Assembly: GCA_963680875.1 (NCBI GenBank)
Contig: OY804585.1
Location: forward strand, 48,345,085-48,409,084
DNA length: 64,000 nt
Direction: 5' to 3'
Source: Bathymodiolus brooksi
Taxonomy: Eukaryota > Mollusca > Bivalvia > Mytilida > Modiolidae
Shown here: positions 1 to 15,900 of the stretch, piece by piece
Position numbering within the stretch: position 1 is the stretch's first letter
How the letters are laid out: each line of letters starts with the position of its first letter
The notes under the pieces: model-generated
Databases searched by the model: none
Seen by the model: only the letters and a program-made list of their open reading frames with translations
Told to the model about the DNA's origin: nothing
Program-made: the position numbers and the translations under genes

Positions 1-1689
1 ACAGATTATACATAAAAACAATCAACAAGCAATCAAACTCCCACATGATGCACATATTATACATAAAAACAATCAACAAGCAATCAAACTCCCACATGAT
101 GCACAGATTATACATAAAAACAATCAACAAGCAATCAAACTCCCACATGATGCACAGATTATACATAAAAACAATCAACAAGCAATCAAACTCCCACATG
201 ATGCACATATTATACATAAAAACAATCAACAAGCAATCAAACTCCCACATGATGCACAGATTATACATAAAAACAATCAACAAGCAATCAAACTCCCACA
301 TGATGCACAGATTATACATAAAAACAATCAACAAGCAATCAAACTCCCACATGATGCACAGATTATACATAAAAACAATCAACAAGCAATCAAACTCCCA
401 CATGATGCACAGATTATACATAAAAACAATCAACAAGCAATCAAACTCCCACATGATGCACATATTATACATAAAAACAATCACAAGCAATCAAACTCCC
501 ACATGATGCACAGATTATACATAAAAACAATCAACAAGCAATCAAACTCCCACATGATGCACAGATTATACATAAAAACAATCAACAAGCAATCAAACTC
601 CCACATGATGCACAGATTATACATAAAAACAATCAACAAGCAATCAAACTCCCACATGATGCACAGATTATACATAAAAACAATCAACAAGCAATCAAAC
701 TCCCAAATGATGCACAGATTATACATAAAAACAATCAACAAGCAATCAAACTCCCACATGATGCACAGATTATACATAAAAACAATCAACAAGCAATCAA
801 ACTCCCACATGATGCACAGATTATACATAAAAACAATCAACAAGCAATCAAACTCCCAAATGATGCACAGATTATACATAAAAACAATCAACAAGCAATC
901 AAACTCCCACATGATGCACATATTATACATAAAAACAATCAACAAGCAATCAAACTCCCACATGATGCACATATTATACATAAAAACAATCAACAAGCAA
1001 TCAAACTCCCACATGATGCACATATTATACATAAAAACAATCAACAAGCAATCAAACTCCCACATGATGCACAGATTATACATAAAAACAATCAACAAGC
1101 AATCAAACTCCCACATGATGCACATATTATACATAAAAACAATCAACAAGGAATCAAGCTCCCACATGATGCACAGATTATACATAAAAACAATCAACAA
1201 GCAATCAAACTCCCACATGATGCACATATTATACATAAAAACAATCAACAAGGAATCAAACTCCCACACGATGCACATATTATACATAAAAACAATCAAC
1301 AAGCAATCAAACTCCCACATGATGCACATATTATACATAAAAACAATCAACAAGCAATCAAACTCCCACATGATGCACATATTATACATAAAAACAATCA
1401 ACAAGCAATCAAACTCCCACATGATGCACAGATTATACATAAAACAATCAACAAGCAATCAAACTCCCACATGATGCACAGATTATACATAAAAACAATC
1501 AACAAGCAATCAAACTCCCACATGATGCACATATTATACATAAAAACAATCAACAAGCAATCAAACTCCCACATGATGCACAGATTATACATAAAAACAA
1601 TCAACAAGCAATCAAACTCCCACATGATGCACATATTATACATAAAAACAATCAACAAGCAATCAAACTCCCACATGATGCACATATTA

Positions 1690-2060
1690 TACATAAAAAC
1701 AATCAACAAGGGAATCAAACTCCCACATGATGCACATATTATACATAAAAACAATCAACAAGCAATCAAACTCCCACATGATGCACATATTATACATAAA
1801 AACAATCAACAAGGAATCAAACTCCCACATGATGCACATATTATACATAAAAACAATCAACAAGCAATCAAACTCCCACATGATGCACATATTATACATA
1901 AAAACAATCAACAAGGAATCAAACTCCCACATGATGCACATATTATACATAAAAACAATCAACAAGCAATCAAACTCCCACATGATGCACATATTATACA
2001 TAAAAACAATCAACAAGGAATCAAACTCCCACATGATGCACATATTATACATAAAAACAA
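1690..2060. repeat. 102-bp dimer higher-order repeat in the 51-bp array
   Basis: Units with GGAATC and units with GCAATC alternate strictly over about seven units, so the local period is 102 bp rather than 51 bp. The same alternation recurs at about 14,830-15,360. A related dimer, alternating GATGTACA with GATGCACA, is seen at about 18,575-18,790. Such dimers indicate recent local amplification of two-unit blocks. Confidence 0.8.
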
Positions 2061-4499
2061 TCAACAAGCAATCAAACTCCCACATGATGCACAGATTATA
2101 CATAAAAACAATCAACAAGCAATCAAACTCCCACATGATGCACAGATTATACATAAAAACAATCAACAAGCAATCAAACTCCCACATGATGCACATATTA
2201 TACATAAAAACAATCAACAAGCAATCAAACTCCCACATGATGCACATATTATACATAAAAACAATCAACAACCAATCAAACTCCCACATGATGCACAGAT
2301 TATACATAAAAACAATCAACAAGCAATCAAACTCCCACATGATGCACAGATTATACATAAAACAATCAACAAGAAATCAAACTCCCACATGAAGCACAGA
2401 TTATACATAAAAACAATCAACAAGCAATCAAACTCCCACATGATGCACAGATTATACATAAAACAATCAACAAGCAATCAAACTCCCACATGATGCACAG
2501 ATTATACATAAAAACAATCAACAAGCAATCAAACTCCCAAATGATGCACAGATTATACATAAAAACAATCAACAAGCAATCAAACTCCCACATGATGCAC
2601 AGATTATACATAAAAACAATCAACAAGCAATCAAACTCCCACATGATGCACAGATTATACATAAAAACAATCAACAAGGAATCAAACTCCCACATGATGC
2701 ACAGATTATACATAAAAACAATCAACAAGCAATCAAACTCCCACATGATGCACAGATTATACATAAAAACAATCAACAAGCAATCAAAACTCCCAAATGA
2801 TGCACAGATTATACATAAAAACAATCAACAAGCAATCAAACTCCCACATGATGCACAGATTATACATAAAAACAATCAACAAGCAATCAAACCTTCCCAC
2901 ATGATGCACAGATTATACATAAAAACAATCAACAAGCAATCAAACTCCCACATGATGCACAGATTATACATAAAAACAATCAACAAGCAATCAAACTCCC
3001 ACATGATGCACAGATTATACATAAAAACAATCAACAAGCAATCAAACTCCCACATGATGCACAGATTATACATAAAAACAATCAACAAGCAATCAAACTC
3101 CCACATGATGCACAGATTATACATAAAAACAATCAACAAGCAATCAAACTCCCACATGATGCACAATATTATACATAAAAACAATCAACAAGCAATCAAA
3201 CTCCCACATGATGCACATATTATACATAAAAACAATCAACAAGCAATCAAACTCCCACATGATGCACAGATTATACATAAAAACAATCAACAAGCAATCA
3301 AACTCCCACATGATGCACAGATTATACATAAAAACAATCAACAAGCAATCAAACTCCCACATGATGCACATATTATACATAAAAACAATCAACAAGCAAT
3401 CAAACTCCCAAATGATGCACAGATTATACATAAAACAATCAACAAGCAATCAAACTCCCACATGATGCACATATTATACATAAAAACAATCAACAAGCAA
3501 TCAAACTCCCACATGATGCACATATTATACATAAAAACAATCAACAAGCAATCAAACTCCCACATGATGCACATATTATACATAAAAACAATCAACAAGC
3601 AATCAAACTCCCACATGATGCACATATTATACATAAAAACAATCAACAAGCAATCAAACTCCCACATGATGCACATATTATACATAAAAACAATCAACAA
3701 GGAATCAAACTCCCACATGATGCACAGATTATACATAAAAACAATCAACAAGCAATCAAACTCCCACATGATGCACATATTATACATAAAAACAATCAAC
3801 AAGGAATCAAACTCCCACATGATGCACAGATTATACATAAAAACAATCAACAAGCAATCAAACTCCCACATGATGCACATATTATACATAAAAACAATCA
3901 ACAAGCAATCAAACTCCCCACATGATGCACAGATTATACATAAAAACAATCAACAAGCAATCAAACTCCCACATGATGCACATATTATACATAAAAACAA
4001 TCAACAAGCAATCAAACTCCCACATGATGCACATATTATACATAAAAACAATCAACAAGCAATCAAACTCCCACATGATGCACATATTATACATAAAAAC
4101 AATCAACAAGGAATCAAACTCCCACATGATGCACAGATTATACATAAAAACAATCAACAAGCAATCAAACTCCCACATGATGCACAGATTATACATAAAA
4201 ACAATCAACAAGCAATCAAACTCCCACATGATGCACATATTATACATAAAAACAATCAACAAGCAATCAAACTCCACATGATGCACATATTATACATAAA
4301 AACAATCAACAAGGAATCAAACTCCCACATGATGCACATATTATACATAAAAACAATCAACAAGCAATCAAACTCCCACATGATGCACATATTATACATA
4401 AAAACAATCAACAAGCAATCAAACTCCCACATGATGCACAGATTATACATAAAAACAATCAACAAGCAATCAAACTCCACATGATGCACATATTATACA

Positions 4500-7400
4500 T
4501 AAAAACAATCAACAAGGAATCAAACTCCCACACGATGCACATATTATACATAAAAACAATCAACAAGCAATCAAACTCCCACATGATGCACAGATTATAC
4601 ATAAAAACAATCAACAAGCAATCAAACTCCCACATGATGCACATATTATACATAAAAACAATCAACAAGCAATCAAACTCCCACATGATGCACAGATATA
4701 CATAAAAACAATCAACAAGCAATCAAACTCCCACATGATGCACAGATTATACATAAAAACAATCAACAAGCCAATCAAACTCCCACATGATGCACAGATT
4801 ATACATAAAAACAATCAACAAGCAATCAAACTCCCACATGATGCACAGATTATACATAAAAACAATCAACAAGCAATCAAACTCCCACATGATGCACAGA
4901 TTATACATAAAAACAATCAACAAGCAATCAAACTCCCACATGATGCACAGATTATACATAAAAACAATCAACAAGCAATCAAACTCCCACATGATGCACA
5001 GATTATACATAAAAACAATCAACAAGCAATCAAACTCCCACATGATGCACAGATTATACATAAAAACAATCAACAAGCAATCAAACTCCCACATGATGCA
5101 CAGATTATACATAAAAACAATCAACAAGCAATCAAACTCCCACATGATGCACAGATTATACATAAAAACAATCAACAAGCAATCAAACTCCCACATGATG
5201 CACAGATTATACATAAAAACAATCAACAAGCAATCAAACTCCCACATGATGCAGAGATTATACATAAAAACAATCAACAAGCAATCAAACTCCCACATGA
5301 TGCACAGATTATACATAAAAACAATCAACAAGCAATCAACTCCCACATGATGCACAGATTATACATAAAAACAATCAACAAGCAATCAAACTCCCACATG
5401 ATGCACAGATTATACATAAAAACAATCAACAAGCAATCAAACTCCCACATGATGCACATATTATACATAAAAACAATCAACAAGGAATCAAACTCCACAT
5501 GATGCACAGATTATACATAAAAACAATCAACAAGCAATCAAACTCCCACATGATGCACAGATTATACATAAAAACAATCAACAAGCAATCAAACTCCCAC
5601 ATGATGCACAGATTATACATAAAAACAATCAACAAGCAATCAAACTCCCACATGATGCACAGATTATACATAAAAACAATCAACAAGCAATCAAACTCCC
5701 ACATGATGCACAGATTATACATAAAAACAATCAACAAGCAATCAAACTCCCACATGATGCACAGATTATACATAAAAACAATCAACAAGCAATCAAACTC
5801 CCACATGATGCACAGATTATACATAAAAACAATCAACAAGCAATCAAACTCCCACATGATGCACAGATTATACATAAAAACAATCAACAAGCAATCAAAC
5901 TCCCACATGATGCACAGATTATACATAAAAACAATCAACAAGCAATCAAACTCCCACATGATGCACAGATTATACATAAAAACAATCAACAAGCAATCAA
6001 ACTCCCACATGATGCACAGATTATACATAAAAAACAATCAACAAGCAATCAAACTCCCACATGATGCACAGATTATACATAAAAACAATCAACAAGCAAT
6101 CAAACTCCCACATGATGCACAGATTATACATAAAAACAATCAACAAGCAATCAAACTCCCAAATGATGCACAGATTATACATAAAAACAATCAACAAGCA
6201 ATCAAACTCCCACATGATGCACAGATTATACATAAAAACAATCAACAAGCAATCAAACTCCCACATGATGCACAGATTATACATAAAAACAATCAACAAG
6301 GAATCAAACTCCCACATGATGCACAGATTATACATAAAAACAATCAACAAGCAATCAAACTCCCACATGATGCACAGATTATACATAAAAACAATCAACA
6401 AGCAATCAAACTCCCACATGATGCACAGATTATACATAAAAACAATCAACAAGCAATCAAACTCCCACATGATGCACAGATTATACATAAAAACAATCAA
6501 CAAGCAATCAAACTCCCACATGATGCACAGATTATACATAAAAACAATCAACAAGCAATCAAACTCCCACATGATGCACAGATTATACATAAAAACAATC
6601 AACAAGGAATCAAACTCCCAAATGATGCACAGATTATACATAAAAACAATCAACAAGCAATCAAACTCCCACATGATGCACAGATTATACATAAAAACAA
6701 TCAACAAGCAATCAAACTCCCACATGATGCACAGATTATACATAAAAACAATCAACAAGCAATCAAACTCCCACATGATGCACAGATTATACATAAAAAC
6801 AATCAACAAGCAATCAAGCTCCCACATGATGCACAGATTATACATAAAAACAATCAACAAGGAATCAAACTCCCACATGATGCACAGATTATACATAAAA
6901 ACAATCAACAACCAATCAAACTCCACATGATGCACAGATTATACATAAAAACAATCAACAAGCAATCAAACTCCCACATGATGCACAGATTATACATAAA
7001 AACAATCAACAAGCAATCAAACTCCCACATGATGCACAGATTATACATAAAAACAATCAACAACCAATCAAACTCCCACATGATGCACATATTATACATA
7101 AAAACAATCAACAAGGAATCAAACTCCCACATGATGCACAGATTATACATAAAAACAATCAACAAGCAATCAAACTCCCACATGATGCACAGATTATACA
7201 TAAAAACAATCAACAAGCAATCAAACTCCCACATGATGCACATATTATACATAAAAACAATCAACAAGGAATCAAACTCCCACATGATGCACAGATTATA
7301 CATAAAAACAATCAACAAGCAATCAAACTCCCACATGATGCACAGATTATACATAAAAACAATCAACAAGCAATCAAACTCCCACATGATGCACATATTA

Positions 7401-7650
7401 TACATAAAAACAATCAACAAGCAATCAAACTCCCACATGATGCACAGATTATACATAAAAACAATCAACAAGCAATCAAACTCCCACATGATGCACAGAT
7501 TATACATAAAAACAATCAACAAGCAATCAAACTCCCACATGATGCACAGATTATACATAAAAACAATCAACAAGGAATCAAACTCCCACATGATGCACAT
7601 ATTATACATAAAAACAATCAACAAGCAATCAAACTCCCACATGATGTACA
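4500..7650. repeat. Segment of the 51-bp array duplicated about 10.9 kb away
   Basis: Rare unit variants recur in the same order at about 15,350-18,580. GCAGAG at 5,251 matches 16,127 (shift 10,876), CCCAAATG at 6,161 and 6,620 match 17,039 and 17,498 (shift 10,878), the CAATCAAGC unit at 6,811 matches 17,740 (shift 10,929), and GATGTACA at 7,641 matches 18,571 (shift 10,930). The jump of 51 bp between landmarks means one unit was gained or lost. The match is best between about 5.2 and 7.4 kb. The copies lie on opposite sides of the gap, so a collapsed or duplicated assembly is an alternative to a real duplication. Confidence 0.75.
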
Positions 7651-10540
7651 GATTATACATAAAAACAATCAACAAGCAATCAAACTCCCACATGATGCAC
7701 AGATTATACATAAAAACAATCAACAAGCAATCAAACTCCCACATGATGCACAGATTATACATAAAAACAATCAACAAGGAATCAAACTCCCACATGATGC
7801 ACATATTATACATAAAAACAATCAACAAGGAATCAAACTCCCACATGATGCACAGATTATACATAAAAACAATCAACAAGCAATCAAACTCCCACATGAT
7901 GCACAGATTATACATAAAAACAATCAACAAGCAATCAAACTCCCACATGATGCACAGATTATACATAAAAACAATCAACAAGCAATCAAACTCCCACATG
8001 ATGCACATATTATACATAAAAACAATCAACAAGCAATCAAACTCCCACATGATGCACAGATTATACATAAAAACAATCAACAAGCAATCAAACTCCCACA
8101 TGATGCACAGATTATACATAAAAACAATCAACAAGCAATCAAACTCCCACATGATGCACAGATTATACATAAAAACAATCAACAAGCAATCAAACTCCCA
8201 CATGATGCACATATTATACATAAAAACAATCAACAAGCAATCAAACTCCCACATGATGCACAGATTATACATAAAAACAATCAACAAGCAATCAAACTCC
8301 CACATGATGCACAGATTATACATAAAAACAATCAACAAGCAATCAAACTCCCACATGATGCACAGATTATACATAAAAACAATCAACAAGCAATCAAACT
8401 CCCACATGATGCACAGATTATACATAAAAACAATCAACAAGCAATCAAACTCCCACATGATGCACAGATTATACATAAAAACAATCAACAAGCAATCAAA
8501 CTCCCACATGATGCACATATTATACATAAAAACAATCAACAAGCAATCAAACTCCCACATGATGCACATATTATACATAAAAACAATCAACAAGCAATCA
8601 AACTCCCACATGATGCACAGATTATACATAAAAACAATCAACAAGCAATCAAACTCCCACATGATGCACAGATTATACATAAAAACAATCAACAAGGAAT
8701 CAAACTCCCACATGATGCACAGATTATACATAAAAACAATCAACAAGCAATCAAACTCCCACATGATGCACAGATTATACATAAAAACAATCAACAAGGA
8801 ATCAAACTCCCACATGATGCACAGATTATACATAAAAACAATCAACAAGCAATCAAACTCCCACATGATGCACAGATTATACATAAAAACAATCAACAAG
8901 CAATCAAACTCCCACATGATGCACAGATTATACATAAAAACAATCAACAAGCAATCAAACTCCCACATGATGCACATATTATACATAAAACAATCAACAA
9001 GCAATCAAACTCCCACATGATGCACAGATTATACATAAAAACAATCAACAAGCAATCAAACTCCCACATGATGCACAGATTATACATAAAAACAATCAAC
9101 AAGCAATCAAACTCCCACATGATGCACATATTATACATAAAAACAATCAACAAGCAATCAAACTCCCACATGATGCACATATTATACATAAAAACAATCA
9201 ACAAGCAATCAAACTCCCACATGATGCACATATTATACATAAAAACAATCAACAATCAATCAAACTCCCACATGATGCACAGATTATACATAAAAACAAT
9301 CAACAAGCAATCAAACTCCCACATGATGCACATATTATACATAAAAACAATCAACAAGCAATCAAACTCCCACATGATGCACAGATTATACATAAAAACA
9401 ATCAACAAGCAATCAAACTCCCACATGATGCACAGATTATACATAAAACAATCAACAAGCAATCAAACTCCCACATGATGCACAGATTATACATAAAAAC
9501 AATCAACAAGCAATCAAACTCCCACATGATGCACAGATTATACATAAAAACAATCAACAAGCAATCAAACTCCCACATGATGCACATATTATACATAAAA
9601 ACAATCAACAAGCAATCAAACTCCCACATGATGCACAGATTATACATAAAAACAATCAACAGCAATCAAACTCCCACATGATGCACAGATATACATAAAA
9701 ACAATCAACATGCAATCAACTCCACATGATGCACAGATTATACATAAAAACAATCAACAAGCAATCAAACTCCCACATGATGCACATATTATACATAAAA
9801 ACAATCAACAAGCAATCAAAACTCCCACATGATGCACAGATTATACATAAAAACAATCAACAAGCAATCAAACTCCCACATGATGCACAGATTATACATA
9901 AAACAATCAACAAGCAATCAACTCCCACTTGATGCACAGATTATACATAAAAACAATCACAAGCAATCAACTCCCACATGATGCACAGATTAATACATAA
10001 AAACAATCAACAAGCAATCAAACTCCCAAATGATGCACAGATTATACATAAAAACAATCAACAAGCAATCAACTCCCACATGATGCACAGATTATACATA
10101 AAAACAATCAACAAGCAATCAAACTCCAACATGATGCACATATTATACATAAAAACAATCAACAAGCAATCAAACTCCCACATGATGCACAGATTATACA
10201 TAAAAACAATCAACAAGCAATCAAACTCCCACATGATGCACATATTATACATAAAAACAATCAACAAGCAATCAAACTCCACATGATGCACATATTATAC
10301 ATAAAACAATCAACAAGCAATCAAACTCCCACATGATGCACATATTATACATAAAAACAATCAACAAGGAATCAAGCTCCCACATGAGCACAGATTATAA
10401 ATAAAAACAATCAACAAGCAAATCAAACTCCCACATGATGCATATTGTACATAAAAACAATCAACAAGCAATCAAGCTCCCACATGATGCCAGATTATAC
10501 ATAAAAACAATCAAACAAGCAATCAAACTCCCACATGATG

Positions 10541-10740
10541 NNNNNNNNNNNNNNNNNNNNNNNNNNNNNNNNNNNNNNNNNNNNNNNNNNNNNNNNNNNN
10601 NNNNNNNNNNNNNNNNNNNNNNNNNNNNNNNNNNNNNNNNNNNNNNNNNNNNNNNNNNNNNNNNNNNNNNNNNNNNNNNNNNNNNNNNNNNNNNNNNNNN
10701 NNNNNNNNNNNNNNNNNNNNNNNNNNNNNNNNNNNNNNNN
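10541..10740. other. Assembly gap (200 N)
   Basis: Exactly 200 N lie inside the 51-bp array. The round number suggests a scaffolding placeholder, so the real distance and the true copy number across it are unknown. Confidence 0.99.
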
Positions 10741-10815
10741 CCCACATGATGCACAGATTAACTCAAAAACCATCAACCAAGCCATCAAACTCCCACAATG
10801 ATGCACAGATTATAA

Positions 10816-10834
10816 CCCCCCCCCCCCCCCCCCC
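10816..10834 (+). repeat. Poly-C run (19 C)
   Basis: A run of 19 C interrupts a satellite unit directly after GATTATAA, followed by about 18 bases unlike the satellite. It sits 76 bases right of the gap in the error-rich zone and is probably a sequencing or contig-end artefact. Confidence 0.75.
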
Positions 10835-11639
10835 GATGGTACAGACGAGTATCCACATGATGCACAGATTATACATAAAAACAATCAACAAGCAATCAAA
10901 CTCCCAAATGATGCACAGATTATACAATAAAAACAATCAACAAGCAATCAAACTCCCACATGATGCACAGATTATACATAAAAACAATCAACAAGCAATC
11001 AAACTCCCACATGATGCACAGATTATAATAAAAACAATCCAACAAGCAATCAAACTCCCACATGATGCACAGATTATACATAAAAACAATCAACAAGCAA
11101 TCAAACTCCCACATGATGCACAGATTATACAAAAAAACAATCAACAAGCAATCAAACTCCCACATGATGCACAGATTATACATAAAAACAATCAACAAGC
11201 AATCAAACTCCCACATGATGCACATATTATACATAAAAACAATCAACAAGCAATCAAACTCCCACATGATGCACAGATTATACATAAAAACAATCAACAA
11301 GCAATCAAAACCTCGAGTATCCCACATGATGCACAGATTATACATAAAAACAATCAACAAGCAATCAAACTCCCACATGATGCACAGATTATACATAAAA
11401 ACAATCAACAAGCAATCAAACTCCCACATGATGCACAGATTATACATAAAAACAATCAACAAGCAATCAAACTCCCACATGATGCACAGATTATACATAA
11501 AAACAATCAACAAGCAATCAAACTCCCACATGATGCACAGATTATACATAAAAACAATCAACAAGCAATCAAACTCCCACATGATGCACAGATTATACAT
11601 AAAAACAATCAACAAGCAATCAAACTCCCACATGATGCA

Positions 11640-12900
11640 CATATTATACATAAAAACAATCAACAAGCAATCAAACTCCCACATGATGCACATATTATAC
11701 ATAAAAACAATCAACAAGCAATCAAACTCCCACATGATGCACAGATTATACATAAAAACAATCAACAAGCAATCAAACTCCCACATGATGCACATATTAT
11801 ACATAAAAACAATCAACAAGCAATCAAACTCCCACATGATGCACATATTATACATAAAAACAATCAACAAGCAATCAAACTCCCAAATGATGCACAGATT
11901 ATACATAAAAACAATCAACAAGCAATCAAACTCCCACATGATGCACATATTATACATAAAAACAATCAACAAGCAATCAAACTCCCACATGATGCACATA
12001 TTATACATAAAAACAATCAACAAGCAATCAAACTCCCACATGATGCACATATTATACATAAAAACAATCAACAAGGAATCAAACTCCCACATGATGCACA
12101 TATTATACATAAAAACAATCAACAAGCAATCAAACTCCCACATGATGCACATATTATACATAAAAACAATCAACAAGGAATCAAACTCCCACATGATGCA
12201 CATATTATACATAAAAACAATCAACAAGCAATCAAACTCCCACATGATGCACATATTATACATAAAAACAATCAACCAGCAATCAAACTCCCACATGATG
12301 CACAGATTATACATAAAAACAATCAACAAGCAATCAAACTCCCACATGATGCACATATTATACATAAAAACAATCAACAAGCAATCAAACTCCCACATGA
12401 TGCACATATTATACATAAAAACAATCAACAAGCAATCAAACTCCCACATGATGCACAGATTATACATAAAAACAATCAACAAGCAATCAAACTCCCAAAT
12501 GATGCACAGATTATACATAAAAACAATCAACAAGCAATCAAACTCCCACATGATGCACATATTATACATAAAAACAATCAACAAGCAATCAAACTCCCAC
12601 ATGATGCACATATTATACATAAAAACAATCAACAAGCAATCAAACTCCCACATGATGCACATATTATACATAAAAACAATCAACAAGGAATCAAACTCCC
12701 ACATGATGCACATATTATACATAAAAACAATCAACAAGCAATCAAACTCCCACATGATGCACATATTATACATAAAAACAATCAACAAGGAATCAAACTC
12801 CCACATGATGCACAGATTATACATAAAAACAATCAACAAGCAATCAAACTCCCACATGATGCACATATTATACATAAAAACAATCAACAAGGAATCAAAC
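11640..12900. repeat. 612-bp (12-unit) duplication in the 51-bp array
   Basis: Three variant landmarks recur at a constant shift of 612 bp, which is 12 units: CCCAAATG at 11,885 and 12,497, GGAATC at 12,075 and 12,687, and GGAATC at 12,177 and 12,789. This is a tandem duplication of a 12-unit block, probably by unequal exchange. Confidence 0.8.
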
Positions 12901-15900
12901 TCCCACATGATGCACATATTATACATAAAAACAATCAACAAGCAATCAAACTCCCACATGATGCACATATTATACATAAAAACAATCAACAAGCAATCAA
13001 ACTCCCACATGATGCACATATTATACATAAAAACAATCAACAAGCAATCAAACTCCCACATGATGCACATATTATACATAAAAACAATCAACAAGCAATC
13101 AAACTCCCACATGATGCACAGATTATACATAAAAACAATCAACAAGCAATCAAACTCCCACATGATGCACAGATTATACATAAAAACAATCAACAAGCAA
13201 TCAAACTCCCACATGATGCACAGATTATACATAAAAACAATCAACAAGGAAATAAACTCCCACATGATGCACATATTATACATAAAAACAATCAACAAGC
13301 AATCAAACTCCCACATGATGCACATATTATACATAAAAACAATCAACAAGCAATCAAACTCCCACATGATGCACATATTATACATAAAAACAATCAACAA
13401 GCAATCAAACTCCCACATGATGCACAGATTATACATAAAAACAATCAACAAGCAATCAAACTCCCACATGATGCACAGATTATACATAAAAACAATCAAC
13501 AAGCAATCAAACTCCCACATGATGCACAGATTATACATAAAAACAATCAACAAGCAATCAAACTCCCACATGATGCACAGATTATACATAAAAACAATCA
13601 ACAAGCAATCAAACTCCCACATGATGCACATATTATACATAAAAACAATCAACAAGCAATCAAACTCCCACATGATGCACAGATTATACATAAAAACAAT
13701 CAACAAGCAATCAAACTCCCACATGATGCACAGATTATACATAAAAACAATCAACAAGCAATCAAACTCCCACATGATGCACATATTATACATAAAAACA
13801 ATCAACAAGCAATCAAACTCCCACATGATGCACAGATTATACATAAAAACAATCAACAAGCAATCAAACTCCCACATGATGCACAGATTATACATAAAAA
13901 ACAATCAACAAGCAATCAAACTCCCACATGATGCACAGATTATACATAAAAACAATCAACAAGCAATCAAACTCCCACATGATGCACATATTATACATAA
14001 AAACAATCAACAAGCAATCAAACTCCCACATGATGCACAGATTATACATAAAAACAATCAACAAGCAATCAAACTCCCACATGATGCACAGATTATACAT
14101 AAAAACAATCAACAAGCAATCAAACTCCCACATGATGCACATATTATACATAAAAACAATCAACAAGCAATCAAACTCCCACATGATGCACATATTATAC
14201 ATAAAAACAATCAACAAGCAATCAAACTCCCACATGATGCACAGATTATACATAAAAACAATCAACAAGCAATCAAACTCCCACATGATGCACATATTAT
14301 ACATAAAAACAATCAACAAGGAATCAAACTCCCACATGATGCACATATTATACATAAAAACAATCAACAAGCAATCAAACTCCCACATGATGCACATATT
14401 ATACATAAAAACAATCAACAAGGAATCAAAACTCCCACATGATGCACAGATTATACATAAAAACAATCAACAAGCAATCAAACTCCCACATGATGCACAT
14501 ATTATACATAAAAACAATCAACAAGCAATCAAACTCCCACATGATGCACATATTATACATAAAAACAATCAACAAGCAATCAAACTCCCACATGATGCAC
14601 ATATTATACATAAAAACAATCAACAAGGAATCAAACTCCCACATGATGCACAGATTATACATAAAAACAATCAACAAGGAATCAAACTCCCACATGATGC
14701 ACATATTATACATAAAAACAATCAACAAGCAATCAAACTCCCACATGATGCACATATTATACATAAAAACAATCAACAAGCAATCAAACTCCCACATGAT
14801 GCACATATTATACATAAAAACAATCAACAAGGAATCAAACTCCCACATGATGCACATATTATACATAAAAACAATCAACAAGCAATCAAACTCCCACATG
14901 ATGCACATATTATACATAAAAACAATCAACAAGGAATCAAACTCCCACATGATGCACAGATTATACATAAAAACAATCAACAAGCAATCAAACTCCCACA
15001 TGATGCACATATTATACATAAAAACAATCAACAAGGAATCAAACTCCCACATGATGCACAGATTATACATAAAAACAATCAACAAGCAATCAAACTCCCA
15101 CATGATGCACATATTATACATAAAAACAATCAACAAGGAATCAAACTCCCACATGATGCACATATTATACATAAAAACAATCAACAAGCAATCAAACTCC
15201 CACATGATGCACATATTATACATAAAAACAATCAACAAGGAATCAAACTCCCACATGATGCACAGATTATACATAAAAACAATCAACAAGCAATCAAACT
15301 CCCACATGATGCACATATTATACATAAAAACAATCAACAAGGAATCAAACTCCCACACGATGCACATATTATACATAAAAACAATCAACAAGCAATCAAA
15401 CTCCCACATGATGCACATATTATACATAAAAACAATCAACAAGCAATCAAACTCCCACATGATGCACATATTATACATAAAAACAATCAACAAGCAATCA
15501 AACTCCCACATGATGCACAGATTATACATAAAAACAATCAACAAGCAATCAAACTCCCACATGATGCACAGATTATACATAAAAACAATCAACAAGCAAT
15601 CAAACTCCCACATGATGCACAGATTATACATAAAAACAATCAACAAGCAATCAAACTCCCACATGATGCACAGATTATACATAAAAACAATCAACAAGCA
15701 ATCAAACTCCCACATGATGCACAGATTATACATAAAAACAATCAACAAGCAATCAAACTCCCACATGATGCACAGATTATACATAAAAACAATCAACAAG
15801 CAATCAAACTCCCACATGATGCACAGATTATACATAAAAACAATCAACAAGCAATCAAACTCCCACATGATGCACAGATTATACATAAAAACAATCAACA

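Larger units (their letters stand above)
9655..11335. other. Error-rich satellite flanking the gap
   Basis: On both sides of the N run the 51-bp units carry many one-base insertions and deletions. Examples are the missing base near 9,660, a shortened ACAGATATAC near 9,687, an extra base at GATTAATAC near 9,978, and CATGAGCACAG near 10,383. To the right there is a stretch of 19 C and foreign bits containing CGAGTAT at two places. Away from the gap, units are nearly free of indels. The pattern fits low-quality contig ends better than biological decay. Confidence 0.8.

Noticed and set aside
10435..10806. Frames of about 74-104 codons filled with X residues
   Set aside because: They run through the 200-N gap and have no real sequence in the middle.
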